Source of the DNA: Ophiura sarsii
Lineage: Eukaryota > Echinodermata > Ophiuroidea > Amphilepidida > Ophiuridae
Assembly: GCA_035610835.1 (NCBI GenBank)
Contig: CM069448.1
Coordinates: 496,001-560,000, forward strand
DNA length: 64,000 nucleotides
Direction: 5' to 3'
In this document: one piece after another, positions 1 to 10,505 of the stretch
Position numbering within the stretch: the stretch's first letter is position 1
How the letters are laid out: each line of letters begins with the position of its first letter
The notes under the pieces: generated by a model
Told to the model about the DNA's origin: nothing
Database searches by the model: none
Seen by the model: only the letters and a program-made list of their open reading frames with translations
Made by a program: the position numbers and the translations under genes

Positions 1-1446
1 TTGGACAGAGGGCTTCCATTTTTTTGGTTTGGCTCCACCTACATGTAACACTATGGGAGGAACACGTGCCCATATGGGTAGTGGGTACTGTAATTAAGGA
101 CTAATTTATTTCATTTTCTTTATTCATAAATAATTTTAACTGATTAAAATACCTCCGGGCACAAATTTTCAAATTAGTAAATGTCTGCCACGGAAGTACT
201 AGTATTAACAAAAACCCAAACATTGGAATAATTATATGTGGTAGGTAAATATGTATATTCTTGTGAAACCATACCAAAAACGGAAGCGGTGTCGTAAATT
301 TACTGGGAATCTATAGCATAATCTATATAGTATAAGCAAGACAAGAAAGCTATCTAATATATGTTTACCTTGCCTCCCTACCCCCCCCCCCCCCCCCCCC
401 CCCAATCAACTTAGGGCAAATCCAAATTCAGGTCAGTTTTATTTCTTGGAAATTGATTAGGTTGAGCTATTTNNNNNNNNNNNNNNNNNNNNNNNNNNNN
501 NNNNNNNNNNNNNNNNNNNNNNNNNNNNNNNNNNNNNNNNNNNNNNNNNNNNNNNNNNNNNNNNNNNNNNNNGCCAGTTTCAAACATATTTTGGTGATTT
601 AACATGTTTGGTCCAATATTCACAAAAATGACTATTACAAAATCTGACATAGCCCCTCCCAGAAAACTCGACCGCCCCCCTAAAATGGTCCCCAGGAACC
701 TACTTTTCAGACCTGAAAAATACTGTTTCATACCAAATCTAGACTAGGGTTTGATACCTAAGATGAAGATCTATGAACACTATCTTTTGTACATATGATG
801 TTTCATCCCTTGTCTTTATCACGCACACAGAAAAAAGTTGTTATCATTGTAATATTCCATTATCGTACAGGGGGGGGGGGGGGGGGGGGGGGGGGGTGAG
901 CTTATTTTCGAAAGTTTTTAAAATTTCGAAAACTCTGAAATGTAGGTATATTTTACAATGCCACAGTACCTTTCCCAGTGTAGTTAGAAGATTGATCTTT
1001 ACTGGAAGCAACCTCTCATCTAAGGTGGTTAATACAATGCATTCAAAACGAAGGAGACTCAACTTTTTATTACTCACAACCACTTATTACCGCCCCCCCC
1101 CCCCCAACTTTTATATAACATTGGTCCAATTTCACCCGTATCATACAGGAAGTACAATCGTTGTATTTTTTTTTCAGTATTACTCACTATTTCTTCAGTG
1201 AAATATCATGATATTGATTGCAAAAGACTACAAAATATATCAAATACATTTTAAAAGTATAATGATGTTGGATTGTTCCATTCTTTCATAGGGGTACTAT
1301 TCAAATGTTCAAAATCAGATAACAATTCATGTTTTTGTAGGTGTGGCAATTCGTTCGATGAGAAGGCAACACACTGTATGTATTCAATATGTGGAAGTCT
1401 TGGTATTACTTGTTCTTTATTGTTTGTTTTAAACTGTGAACGTCCT
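1..1446. other. intergenic, no gene seen
   Basis: AT-rich DNA with a 23-C tract (381-403), the gap, a 27-G tract (870-896) and a 13-C tract (1093-1105). A segment near 1268-1300 (TTGGATTGTTCCATT, then a run of four G) recurs in variant form near 1587, 3486 and 3868, so an old dispersed repeat is present. Reading frames here are short and run through homopolymers. Confidence -1.
473..572. other. assembly gap (100 N)
   Basis: Exactly 100 unknown bases, the usual placeholder for a scaffold join of unknown length. It lies close to a 23-base poly-C tract (381-403), a plausible cause of the break. Confidence -1.
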
Positions 1447-1973
1447 GTAGTTTTGACTATCAAATGGTGTTTTGCGACACTTACAGGTAGGCCTTGATAG
1501 CCTTCTTTAGATGATCGATATTGGCTAACATTTAGCCTAAATTGAATCTCACTGAAATTAAAGTGTGAATGTCGTTAAGTACTCTTGGATTATTCCATTA
1601 TATTAAATAGGGGTGTAGGTTTGACTAGCAAATGGTGTTTTTCAACACTTACAGATACTTTAGATGATCGATACACTGTTAGAAAAAAGGGTGCTTCAGG
1701 GGTTCTTGGCTGTCCCGTATATGGAACCCTCAGGGTTAAAGGTTCTTTTAGTTTAAAGAACCCCCAAAACTTCTGTAGAGAACCTTTAGAGGTTCTAAAC
1801 ACGCATTTTTTGTTCTTTTTGAACCTTTAAAGGTTCTTTGTAAAAACATATAAAGGTTCTATAAAGGGTTCGTTCCATATACGGGACAGCCAAGAACCCC
1901 CGAAGCACCCTTTTTCCAAGAGTGTATAGCCTATTGGCTAATATTTAGCCTAAAGTGAATCTCTAACTGAAAG
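1447..1973 (+). repeat. diverged tandem duplication, second copy split by a MITE
   Basis: The segment 1447-1557 (GTAGTTTTGACTATCAAATG onward) is repeated at 1615-1973. The second copy continues past TTAGATGATCGATA only after a 251-bp insertion. The two copies match on both sides, so the first copy serves as the empty site. Confidence -1.
1674..1924. mobile_element. TA-flanked foldback MITE (Tc1/mariner-like)
   Basis: The ends read CACTGTTAGAAAAAAGGGTG and the inverted equivalent CCCTTTTTCCAAGAGTG, with about 50 bp of near-perfect inverted repeat including GGCTGTCCCGTATATGGAAC. TA flanks both sides (1672-1673, 1925-1926). The core is built of short GGTTCT repeats. No transposase is encoded. 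TA target and CACT end fit the Tc1/mariner group. Confidence -1.
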
Positions 1974-1974
1974 T

Positions 1975-3040
1975 ATATGTTTGTTCAAACATGGATCAGA
2001 AGTGCCTTTCTCTTTATAAAAAACAAGAAATAACATATTGTGAAATAAGTTACTCAACCGGGTGTCAAAATTGTCAAACTCTAACCATAAAGTGACTGAT
2101 GAAATAGTAACAACTTTTTTTAAAGAAATCTTTGAAAAGGGTATCATCCCGGGTATCATATTGAGCAAACGTTTCGTTCCGGCATTAATTCATGTTGGGT
2201 AGTAAAACAGACTCGCTGTGCGGGAGGAGTGGCGAACCCCCCACAGCCATATATTACATGGGGGAATCTGGCCCAAACGCTAATGAAAGAGAGATGCTCG
2301 GCGCGAGTCTTTACTTTTACTTTTTTTTAATGGGAAATACTTCATGACTGTTAACCAGGCCTCAAATTTCGTCAATTTAGGGGCACAGCCACTTTGGCCT
2401 TAAAAATAACACATTTCGAAGGGCATCGAGGCCATGTTCTGGGGCACCAAGGCCAAACCAATATTGGAATGAAAGGGCACCAAGTGTCAACCCGGAGTTG
2501 ACGCTCATGTGTGTCGCAGCTCTATTAACAATATTATGTGCAGTGATCATAACAGTAGTCTAAATATAGACAAAGTAGTTTTGAATAGGCGTTTTATGTC
2601 TTTGTAAATGAAAAACAAACAAACAAACACCCCAACAAATTTATTTATAACAAAAACACAGCTATCAAACCAGCCATAAATCAAAGTTATATTATCAATT
2701 CTAAATCTTTTGGAGTTTGCGTGCACAATATATTTATAGCATTAGGCGTATGTTAATAGCTTACAGTTTATTATCAACAAAATATGTATTGTATTGATAT
2801 ACATACTACACTATTTGATAGTTGGGAGATTGAACCAACATGTCAGATAGTCGGATCTTACATGGAAATAACTATTTCTGTAACTATAAATTCTCCTAGA
2901 AAACTATGGCATAGCATGAACAGTGCTGTCTTAAAAATATAAATTGTACAATGTCATCATGAACTGATTGGTCAAACGTATTGCAAATTCATACTGCCCG
3001 GATATAACCAAAACACCCCTCTTTAATGAGTGGAATAGTC
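1975..3040. other. intergenic, no gene seen
   Basis: No coding region recognised. GC-richer debris around 2220-2520 includes words such as GGGCACCAAGG repeated loosely and may be an old element, but I found no matching ends. The rest is AT-rich. Confidence -1.
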
Positions 3041-3047
3041 TCATTTG

Positions 3048-3074
3048 GGCTATTCCTGATATTAATGGTACGGT

Positions 3075-3111
<37 letters not shown>

Positions 3112-3332
3112 CCCCCCCCCCCCCCCCCCCCACCCCACACACATGGAAGGTGTGTGAATTCTTCAAACTACTTTTTCGCTGGTGAGAATTCCCCAGAAAA
3201 CATCCCTGTCCCTTCAGAATGGTATAGAAGGCATAGGAATTCCCAGAATTGTCTGTTAACAAATGTTTGCCTTCTATAGGGGGGGGGGGGGGGGGGGGGG
3301 GGGAAGGGGGGGGAGAGGGTACCATTAACTTA
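3048..3332. mobile_element. foldback element with poly-C / poly-G arms
   Basis: The left side reads ATTAATGGTACGGTACCCC into a long C tract (3076-3136). The right side is a G tract (3279-3319 with interruptions) ending GGGTACCATTAACTT. The two are inverted copies around a 140-bp core. Boundaries are approximate because homopolymers blur the ends. Confidence -1.
3076..3136. repeat. poly-C tract
   Basis: 35 C, one G, 20 C, then A and four C. Length in homopolymers of this size is unreliable in assembly. Confidence -1.
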
Positions 3333-3339
3333 TGGAATA

Positions 3340-4217
3340 GCACATTTCCATCGCACTATTGTAAGTACATTAAAGAATATTATTGTCATTTGCTTAATAT
3401 ACTAGCACAAGTTTTATGTTACGATGCATCATCACAAAACCTGACTTTTCACATAATCAGGATTTTTTTTGTAGGAATTACCCATGAAAATAATGGAACA
3501 GTCCAATTTTATTTTATCTTATTAACTTTATTTGTAGAAATGAACAATATTGGTCTTGTTTGTAAAGAAATAATTATTTTAACCGCAACATTCATTCAGT
3601 TGAGAGAACTAATTTACTAAATTAACGCCAAGTATGAAAATACTCAAATCTGTATTTTCAGAAAATGGCCAGAGTATATGGTGTGAATATATTAATAATG
3701 AACAAGTCTCCGTCGTGTTTTATGTGTTGAATTGTTTTATCTATGTCTATTGGTGCTCTGAGGAAAACAACAATAAAAAAAATCACTGGCAATTTTGCTA
3801 TGCTATTGCAACTTGACCTTCATTTTGCCTTTTTTCCATTTAATGAAAACCCTGAAAATGCCATTATACCCCCCTCTAAAAATGGAACAATCCAATATCT
3901 TAAAAAAGAATTTATTATTGCATTGTAAAGACAAAAGATGAATGTTTGATGGAAAGCATAACTGAAATGATATTATAATGTTGTCAGTAATTGGGCACTA
4001 GTCTGAAAATTGTGAAAAATTACTTTTTTCACTTCTGAAAATGTACTATTAAGGGTCATTATTAGGGGGTCATATATCTCCCAGTAGGGGGGTACCCAGA
4101 ATTTTTTATTACCATCATTGTAAATCTTCATGGACATGTATCTTATCCCCAAAGTACAAAAAAATTTGGCCGACCCCCATCTGCACACCTCTGCCTGACT
4201 CTCTCAGAAAGTTCTTC
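3340..4217. other. intergenic, no gene seen
   Basis: AT-rich sequence with short open frames lacking recognisable homology or codon bias. Two TGGAACARTCCAAT words (near 3493 and 3885) mark copies of a dispersed repeat also seen near 1268 and 1587. Confidence -1.
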
Positions 4218-4221
4218 TTAA

Positions 4222-4723
4222 AGGTATGTGATCTTTTCCAGGGGACGCCCTCAATCCTCGAAAAATAATTGAAAGCAGATTTTTCTTGCAGACCTTACTT
4301 TTCTGATCATAAATCATAAATATATTCCAAGTTACAGAGCGATACGATTCCTAATAACCTAAAAATCATAGTTTTAGAGTGAATTTAGAGTAAAATTGGA
4401 AAAAAATAGAGTGTACCGCTCGGTACAATCTATTTTCAAACCATGATTTTGAAGTGATTAGGAATCGTATCGATCTGTAACTTAGAAGATCTTTATGATA
4501 TTATATGATCAAAATGCAAATCTGCAAGATTTTCTATTCGCCGCTAAAGCTTCACTCGTGACACGTCCCTGGAATTAATGACGACGCCATTTTGGACGCA
4601 TCTTCCAGCTCTTGCTACGGATACCGCTAAGTGCAATACTTTTTTATATACTCAGTCTTCACTTTTAGACACTCGTTTTTAATAATAGAGGGCGCTACTT
4701 GGAAAAGATCACATAATATGCCT
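4222..4723. mobile_element. TTAA-flanked foldback MITE, family B
   Basis: TTAA (4218-4221 and 4724-4727) flanks a near-palindrome. The left end is AGGTATGTGATCTTTTCCAG; the right end inverted is AGGCATATTATGTGATCTTT. The arms share the words CAAGTTACAGAGCGATACGA and TTTTAGAGTGAATTTAGAG. A second copy lies at 58169-58543. No coding capacity. TTAA targets suggest a piggyBac-type transposase in trans, which is inference. Confidence -1.
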
Positions 4724-5011
4724 TTAATTGTTAAGTGGAAATGAAACAAATGTAATTTGTAGCTTTTTAATACTGTTGATTTACACAAATGTATACCTGG
4801 TCACTTCTTTGAGATCTCAGTCGATATTAGTAAAAACAAGATCAATGAGAAAGCTTGTCATTGGGTTAATGATTTATGTTTCATTTGTTTAAAAAAAATC
4901 TCTTTATGTTCAATGTATTGTTAGGCCAATGAAACTCGATTCTGAGTTTCCCGTCACATTTTTGTTCAGCTCATAAAAATGAGGCAACTATATCTCACTA
5001 TTCATCATTAA

Positions 5012-5414
5012 AGGGACATTAAGTGGTGTTGAAAAGTTAAATGTTTAAAAAATTTACTTCAGAATTCAAGATGAACATTAAAAATCGCCATTATTGTTGT
5101 TTTCTATTAACAAAAAACACAGCAAAACTAGATTAAAACAATATCATCGCTATTTATTGAAAAACGCCCTCTATGCAAAATATGGTTCGCGTTATGTTAT
5201 CACGCGTACTGCCCGGGGATACTGTCGGACGTAAAATTGCTGGTCCCGCGGGATAAGCATTTTTTGAATCGACGTTTTCTGGTACAAAGAGAGCTGATTT
5301 TTCTTAATCCTTATAGGTGTAAGTTCATACATGTAATACAATTATAAAAATAAACTAATCTCAGTTTTTATCATAATTGAGGGCGCTGCCTCCAACACAT
5401 CTCTTAGTGTCCCT
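5012..5414. mobile_element. TTAA-flanked MITE, family A
   Basis: TTAA on both sides (5008-5011, 5415-5418). The ends are AGGGACATTAAGTGGTGTTG and, inverted, AGGGACACTAAGAGATG. The right part carries GAGGGCGCTGCCTCC. The same element, in the other orientation, is at 32206-32600; parts are at 31555-31735 and 34741-35043. Confidence -1.
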
Positions 5415-5419
5415 TTAAT

Positions 5420-6660
5420 ATTGTAAATACATTATTTTAAATGTTGCACAGTGCCAAATCATGAGTTCGTAGTCTAGACCATCTTTATTGGTGTTTTTAC
5501 AACAGATTTAGAAAATAACACAATTTGTTTTTATAAAATAAAATAAAATGAAATTTAAATTTCTAAATTTTGCCAGGATTAAAAATATGATCAGGAACTA
5601 ATAAAGGAACTTAGGGATACGTAGTAGTGTTGAAGAATTATTTGTTTATATAAGTTATATATACTTCAAAATTCAATATAGACATCTTTGCTGTTGCCAC
5701 TCATGAAATCACGAAAGCAGCCTTTATCCCCGGCCCAGCATGGGGAGCATGATACACTGTTTGAAACACATAAGACCTTCTATACCCCTAAATCAAGGTC
5801 AAGATCGTCAAACACCCAAGTTGGCAAGGATGTACACTTAGGTTTTAATTTAACCAACATCAAAGAACATGTTGGTATAACTCCCTGTGTCAGCCTTGGA
5901 CTGGGACTGGAACACTCTATGCTCCCCGACTATAGCGGGGAGTGTTCAGAAATACTTTGTTGGGGGTGGGCTGGGCAACTTGCATTTTTCGGTGTCTTAC
6001 TTTTTTGACCACCCCCCCCCCCCCCCCTTACAAACTGAAATTTTGTTTTGACCCCCTTATCAAAGTGAAAAACATTGTTTGACCACCCCCACCCCGGTTC
6101 AAATGGATTTGCATCATATGCATCATTTGCAGGCAAAGCCCCACCCCTTCCCCCCTCACTTGACAAAAGAGTTTAAAAAAATGAAATAGAGGAAGAGGAA
6201 GTGTAAGGGAGCATAGGCGGCGCAAAATGGGGAGGTTACGGGGTCAAATTCAAAGTGTAAACAACATCCAAACAAAGAACATGATTGTATATATGCTCAA
6301 ATCCAAATTCTGTTACTTCAAACATTTGTTGTCCTTGTCTTCCTTTTTCCATACTCCCTACCAGCTTTGCGACCCCGTCCTTTCTCCTTTCTGTCCCTTT
6401 TCCCTTCCCCTTCCCTTTTTGTCTCCAGTCTTCTCCCTTCCTTTCCCTTTGCCTTCATGATTTACCTTTGCCCTTTAGGGCCTATTTTCCCGGTCAGTTC
6501 TTTTTCAGGGGCACTCTGCCCCCGGCCCCTTGCCCCCGGCCTCGCCCCCCCACTATGATACCTCATGATACATGTAGGACTACTATCATCAAAATACGCA
6601 AGAAAATAGCCCGTCTGCGCTTTCAAATCAAAATAATTAAGACGCTCCACTCGTTTCTCT
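5420..6660. other. intergenic, no gene seen
   Basis: The longest open frame (5688-6008, 106 codons) has no domain I recognise and shows no splice context, so I do not call it. Around 6010-6180 are C-rich tracts, and 6300-6560 is pyrimidine-rich (C/T) with repeated CCCTTTTCC words. Confidence -1.
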
Positions 6661-6663
6661 TTC

Positions 6664-6790
6664 CTGATCGTGATTTTTTATTTTTTATTTATTTATTTAT
6701 TCACGGTATAAAAATAGCCAGCAGGCAGCATAAGCTGAAAAAAGCCGGCTTTACAATATAAAAATATATATATAAATATCAAAAATACAT
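6664..6790 (-). mobile_element. probable retrotransposon 3' tail (minus strand)
   Basis: On the minus strand, sequence ending with AAAGCCGGCTTTTTTCAGC and TGCCTGCTGGCTATTTTTAT runs into a (TAAA)n tail, seen on the + strand as repeated TTTA at 6670-6702. This is the layout of a non-LTR or SINE 3' end. The family is not identified. Confidence -1.
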
Positions 6791-7099
6791 GCATAAAATT
6801 ATTGCAACGAATTACAGACATCAGCAAAATACATTAATCATCCAAAACGCTGAGCTTTTTTATGATGTTAAGGAATGGTGGATTTTTGGTATTTGTTGGT
6901 ATTGCACAATGGTTGAGGAAATATGTTGCTGCGACGGAGGTTGTGGTTAATCGATCTCTTCTCTGGGAGAAGGTGGCGATGTCTTTCAGAGTTGAGGACC
7001 TGCTGACCAAATTTCAAAACTAATTCTTCCCTCTGCGATTGACAAGACTGGTGATGTTTAATTTGATATTTGTTGCCAAGGATGATTTTGCAAGTGCGC

Positions 7100-7510
7100 T
7101 TTTATTTTCAGCACTTACAATTAATTCTGGATCACTCCGTGGTCGGAGCTTTTTTGATCAACCTTTTGGTCAGCAGTTTCCACATTAAATCAAAATCCAA
7201 GCCTCACGTATTGTGCCCTCTGGTTGATCCCTTCGGGTGACGGGATGGGATACGGGCTACTAAAAGTGTACGACGAGTTGTAAATAGTTTGTTGACATTC
7301 GTGGCGAAAACAGATTGGTTGTCCTAGAGTAGAGTCTAAGGTTGAATGAACCGGCTCCCCAACGAGCCCTGCCCCAACACCAAGAAGAGGAACGTAAGTT
7401 AATGAAATAGTTTATTGGTAGATATTATCCTAATGTGATTGTCACTTGGTTGGATGGAGTACACGGTCGAACGTGTACGCTAAACGACATAATAATAATA
7501 ATAAAAAATA
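7100..7510 (+). other. possible non-LTR 3' untranslated region ending in (ATA)n
   Basis: A GC-richer block, CCTCTGGTTGATCCCTTCGG onward, ends with GTACGCTAAACGACATAATA and an ATA microsatellite (about 7488-7508). Many non-LTR elements end this way, but there is no coding part to confirm it. Confidence -1.
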
Positions 7511-7639
7511 AGCTTTTTAATATTTTAACGTAAGCTTATTTATTTAAATTATAGCATGTATATTATTATTATATAGTCTGAATCTGAATCTGATTGAATA
7601 CTTCGCAACATTCCTTTTTTCGGAATCAAACGCGAAGGA

Positions 7640-7830
7640 GGCTTAAATACACACATACAACACAGGACGTGTTAACTGTGCAACCCCTGCCCTGTGACCT
7701 AGGAGGACTGATGTGTGTACAGCCACAGACCGGGATAATCCCCTACTCTTTACAAAGGAATCTGTGACCTTTTTAACGTGCTCGGATTTTTGCTCTTTCC
7801 GATACACAAGACCACCATTTAGGCCATGGT
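7640..7830 (-). mobile_element. SINE fragment (minus strand)
   Basis: On the minus strand the segment CCGAGCACGTTAAAAAGGTC, then CACAGATTCCTTTG and AGAGTAGGGG, matches the tail of the SINE at 63244-63470. The tRNA-like head is missing: the copy stops at about 7828, next to a small foldback element. Confidence -1.
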
Positions 7831-7846
7831 AATGAAAGTCTGGCAA

Positions 7847-7947
7847 TGTCTTGCTAGACGTCCCGTAACTAAAGTGTGCATGCTCAAACCAATTAAAATG
7901 CGTAGTAATTGTCCACGGTTTATTCCGTACGGGACGTCTGGCAAGAT
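7847..7947. mobile_element. small foldback element
   Basis: TGTCTTGCTAGACGTCCCGT at the left and its inverted equivalent GTACGGGACGTCTGGCAAGA at the right enclose about 55 bp. No clear target duplication. Confidence -1.
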
Positions 7948-8488
7948 ATAGCCGAAAGTCTTAGATTTGCGTCCACCGCCCGCATGGTCCAAAACCTCCC
8001 GCATGAAAAACTCATTATTTGAGAAAAATTTCATTATTCGCGTTTAAAAACATAAAATCCAGCGTTTCTTGCTTTGTGAGTCGTCAGTCAGCGAAAGAAC
8101 GATGTTTTCAGCCACTTCGTTCAACGACATGCATAGCGCAGCGCTAGCGATGTGAAAGAAAACGAGAAAATGCGAGATTTTAATGAATCTAAAATGGCCG
8201 ACCAGTGTAACGACACGGAAATAAAATACGATGAAAATCGGGACAAATTACACCATTTAATTAAATTTCAGAAGGAAAATAAGGGTTCAGAATGAAAAGT
8301 AAGATGGTATTTAAGTATAATTCATTGAAAGAAGTAACATAAGACATGAAAGCATGTTCGATTGTCTACTACCTTACTGTTGAAGGGAAGCGTTTCGTGC
8401 TTCGATAAATTCATCTATTTATAAAATAACAGTGTCAGGAGTGTAGCACCATCTCATGATCTGTAGAAATACCGTATACAGGCTTTAA

Positions 8489-8842
8489 AGGTAGATGACC
8501 CGATCACATTTTCGTAACACAGAATTATTTCAAACATACGGAGATTTTCATATCATATGAAAGCTCGTATTTTTCTCATTATCATACTGAAATTTGACGG
8601 CCTAAATCGGTATAATTACTGAGAAATCGATGAAATAACGTCGAATTACCGCGAATGGTGGTAACCACCGATATAGTTTGTGTACTCAATGGGTAGGCCT
8701 ACAGTTCACAGCATCTTGTGCGTCTAAAATAAGAACCATTAGAGCTATGCAACTCAAACTTTGGAACACGACTTTTTTAAGGATGACCTTTCATGTAGAA
8801 TAGAAAACTTCAAGTTGAAAATCGGAACATCTACATGTACCT
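8489..8842. mobile_element. TTAA-flanked MITE, family C
   Basis: TTAA at 8485-8488 and 8843-8846. The ends are AGGTAGATGACCCGATCAC and CGGAACATCTACATGTACCT. A second copy is at 24281-24642; both share the words TATGCAACTCAAACTTTGGA and CAAGTTGAAAATCGG. Non-coding. Confidence -1.
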
Positions 8843-8849
8843 TTAATGG

Positions 8850-10360
8850 ATCACCACTTCGTCATCGATTGTCATATGGATTCCAAATTATCATTACATT
8901 TAGGTAATGCCAATCTCTGATGATAAAAACTATTATCAATCAAAATAACCGGCCAATTTGGAAAAACAAAAACTTTTTTCCGTCAAATGTTAAAAAAGGG
9001 GGCATGTGTTAGCCATTTTGGTGTTTTTTTCACTTTCGTCGATGTAGCTGTAATGAGGAAGCATTTTTTATGTTAAACAATCTTTATAGATACACTGGAA
9101 CCAAAAAAGTAGTATTTAGAAACAAGTGTTCTGTAAGATAAACCAAGACCAAGTTTGTGTTATTTTTTACAAACGAATGCAGTTTTTGTAATAAATTGGT
9201 ATAAAAAAAAAATCTTGACTTATTTTGTCTGATCCTCAACTTGTTTCACACAATTTAACATCTTAAGCTCACAATAACACCTAAAATGGATTATATATCA
9301 ATATCTTATTTTCGGACAAAATGTCCACTTATGGAGCCATTTTTTTAAAAATTGCCCTTATTGCTGTCGCCCATTTTGACATCAGTTCGGTATTTTTAGG
9401 GTCATTAAAAACCTTCAAAATCTCTGGAATTGATGGAGAAATCATACCATCGATGATACTAAGGCTGTGAATGCACGAGTAGTTTCGTACCCGGGTACCC
9501 GACCCGTTTTTTGGGCGGGTACCCGCCCGAATAACGCAGTATGGCCTACGGAGGCATATATTAATTGTTAGGAGGGCTCTCCTTGATTTTTGTAATTCAA
9601 CACATTAAGGCTACCTGAATAATGGGAAAGGACTTTGAAATATTGTCATTTTTTCAAGTTTCATGACATTTTATGACATTTCATGACTAATTTTATAACG
9701 GTTGTAACATTGACATAGGGCCTACGTTACACCCGTTACGCATTCGGACAGTTCTCCAGACCCTGATATTTATCAGAACTACCCCCAGTTGGTTTTGTTT
9801 CAAGTAATTGATGTCCATCAACTGAAGAAATAAGCACAACCCACATACATGGTCAACTTTTTAAGATTTAGCCCTTTATATTTTGTGTCAAGATTGAAAA
9901 GTTAACGGTTGTAACATGTGTATGTCAAAAAAATGTTACAACCGTTACCATAGGGTTTGTGTACAAAAAAAACAAAAAAAATCAAAATTAAGCTAGGATT
10001 CTGAAATTTTGCTCGCTATCTCCCTGCTACTTTACAGTAGTGTTGGCCAAATATGAGCTTGAAAATCAATTTGAAACAAGATTTAGAGCCACAAACAAGA
10101 AAAGGTATCATTACTGTGGAAATACCCATATATGGCTATGCAGCATTTTACTTCTTTAAACAAAACCATGTTATACCCCTCCTCTATTTTATGCAGGTCT
10201 GTAAAACTTGTGTAGGGTGATGAATTCTCTAGACACAGTTGATTGTGTCCCCCTGAGGAAGTTGTAATTTATAGAGTAGAGTGTGCAACACTTAGCTTTT
10301 TATTGATGAATTCTTCTTCGATATTGTTCGACTTAACTACAAAAGCATGTTAACATTCTT
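8850..10360. other. intergenic upstream of POFUT1
   Basis: No gene recognised. Contents include a self-complementary GGGTACCCG cluster (9490-9530), a strong stem-loop (9902-9949) and poly-A/T stretches. The POFUT1 promoter and any untranslated first exon should lie here, but I see no convincing promoter signal. Confidence -1.
9902..9949. other. stem-loop, AACGGTTGTAACAT arms
   Basis: TTAACGGTTGTAACAT and ATGTTACAACCGTTA form a 14-15-bp perfect stem around a 17-base loop. The same arm also occurs near 9697, and a shortened form near 9733. Confidence -1.
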
Positions 10361-10381
10361 TACTTCACAGATCTGGTTGAT

Positions 10382-10505
10382 ATGGATAGAATATCTGGAA
10401 GCCATGTCTGGGTTGCAATTTCACTCATTTTATTCCTAGCATTACACGCTGTACAGTCTCTAGAACTGGATCCCAAAGGTTATGTTGCCTACTGTCCGTG
10501 CATGG
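10382..10505 (+). CDS. POFUT1: POFUT1 exon 1 (signal peptide and start of Rossmann domain)
   Basis: ATG at 10382 opens a 26-residue hydrophobic leader ([18 protein letters not shown]...), then [16 protein letters not shown]. The donor GTAAGT starts at 10506 and splits the Gly42 codon after its first base. I chose this ATG because it directly precedes the signal peptide and the preceding sequence is intron-like. Confidence -1.

Noticed and set aside
2356..2520. Possible hAT element starting CAGGCCTCAAATTTC.
   Set aside because: No inverted right end or 8-bp duplication could be found nearby.
2968..3343. Polyproline and polyglycine frames around 3.0-3.3 kb.
   Set aside because: They are produced by the C and G homopolymers.
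5688..6008. 106-codon + frame.
   Set aside because: No recognised domain, no paralogue or splice context, and it ends in GC-rich low-complexity sequence.
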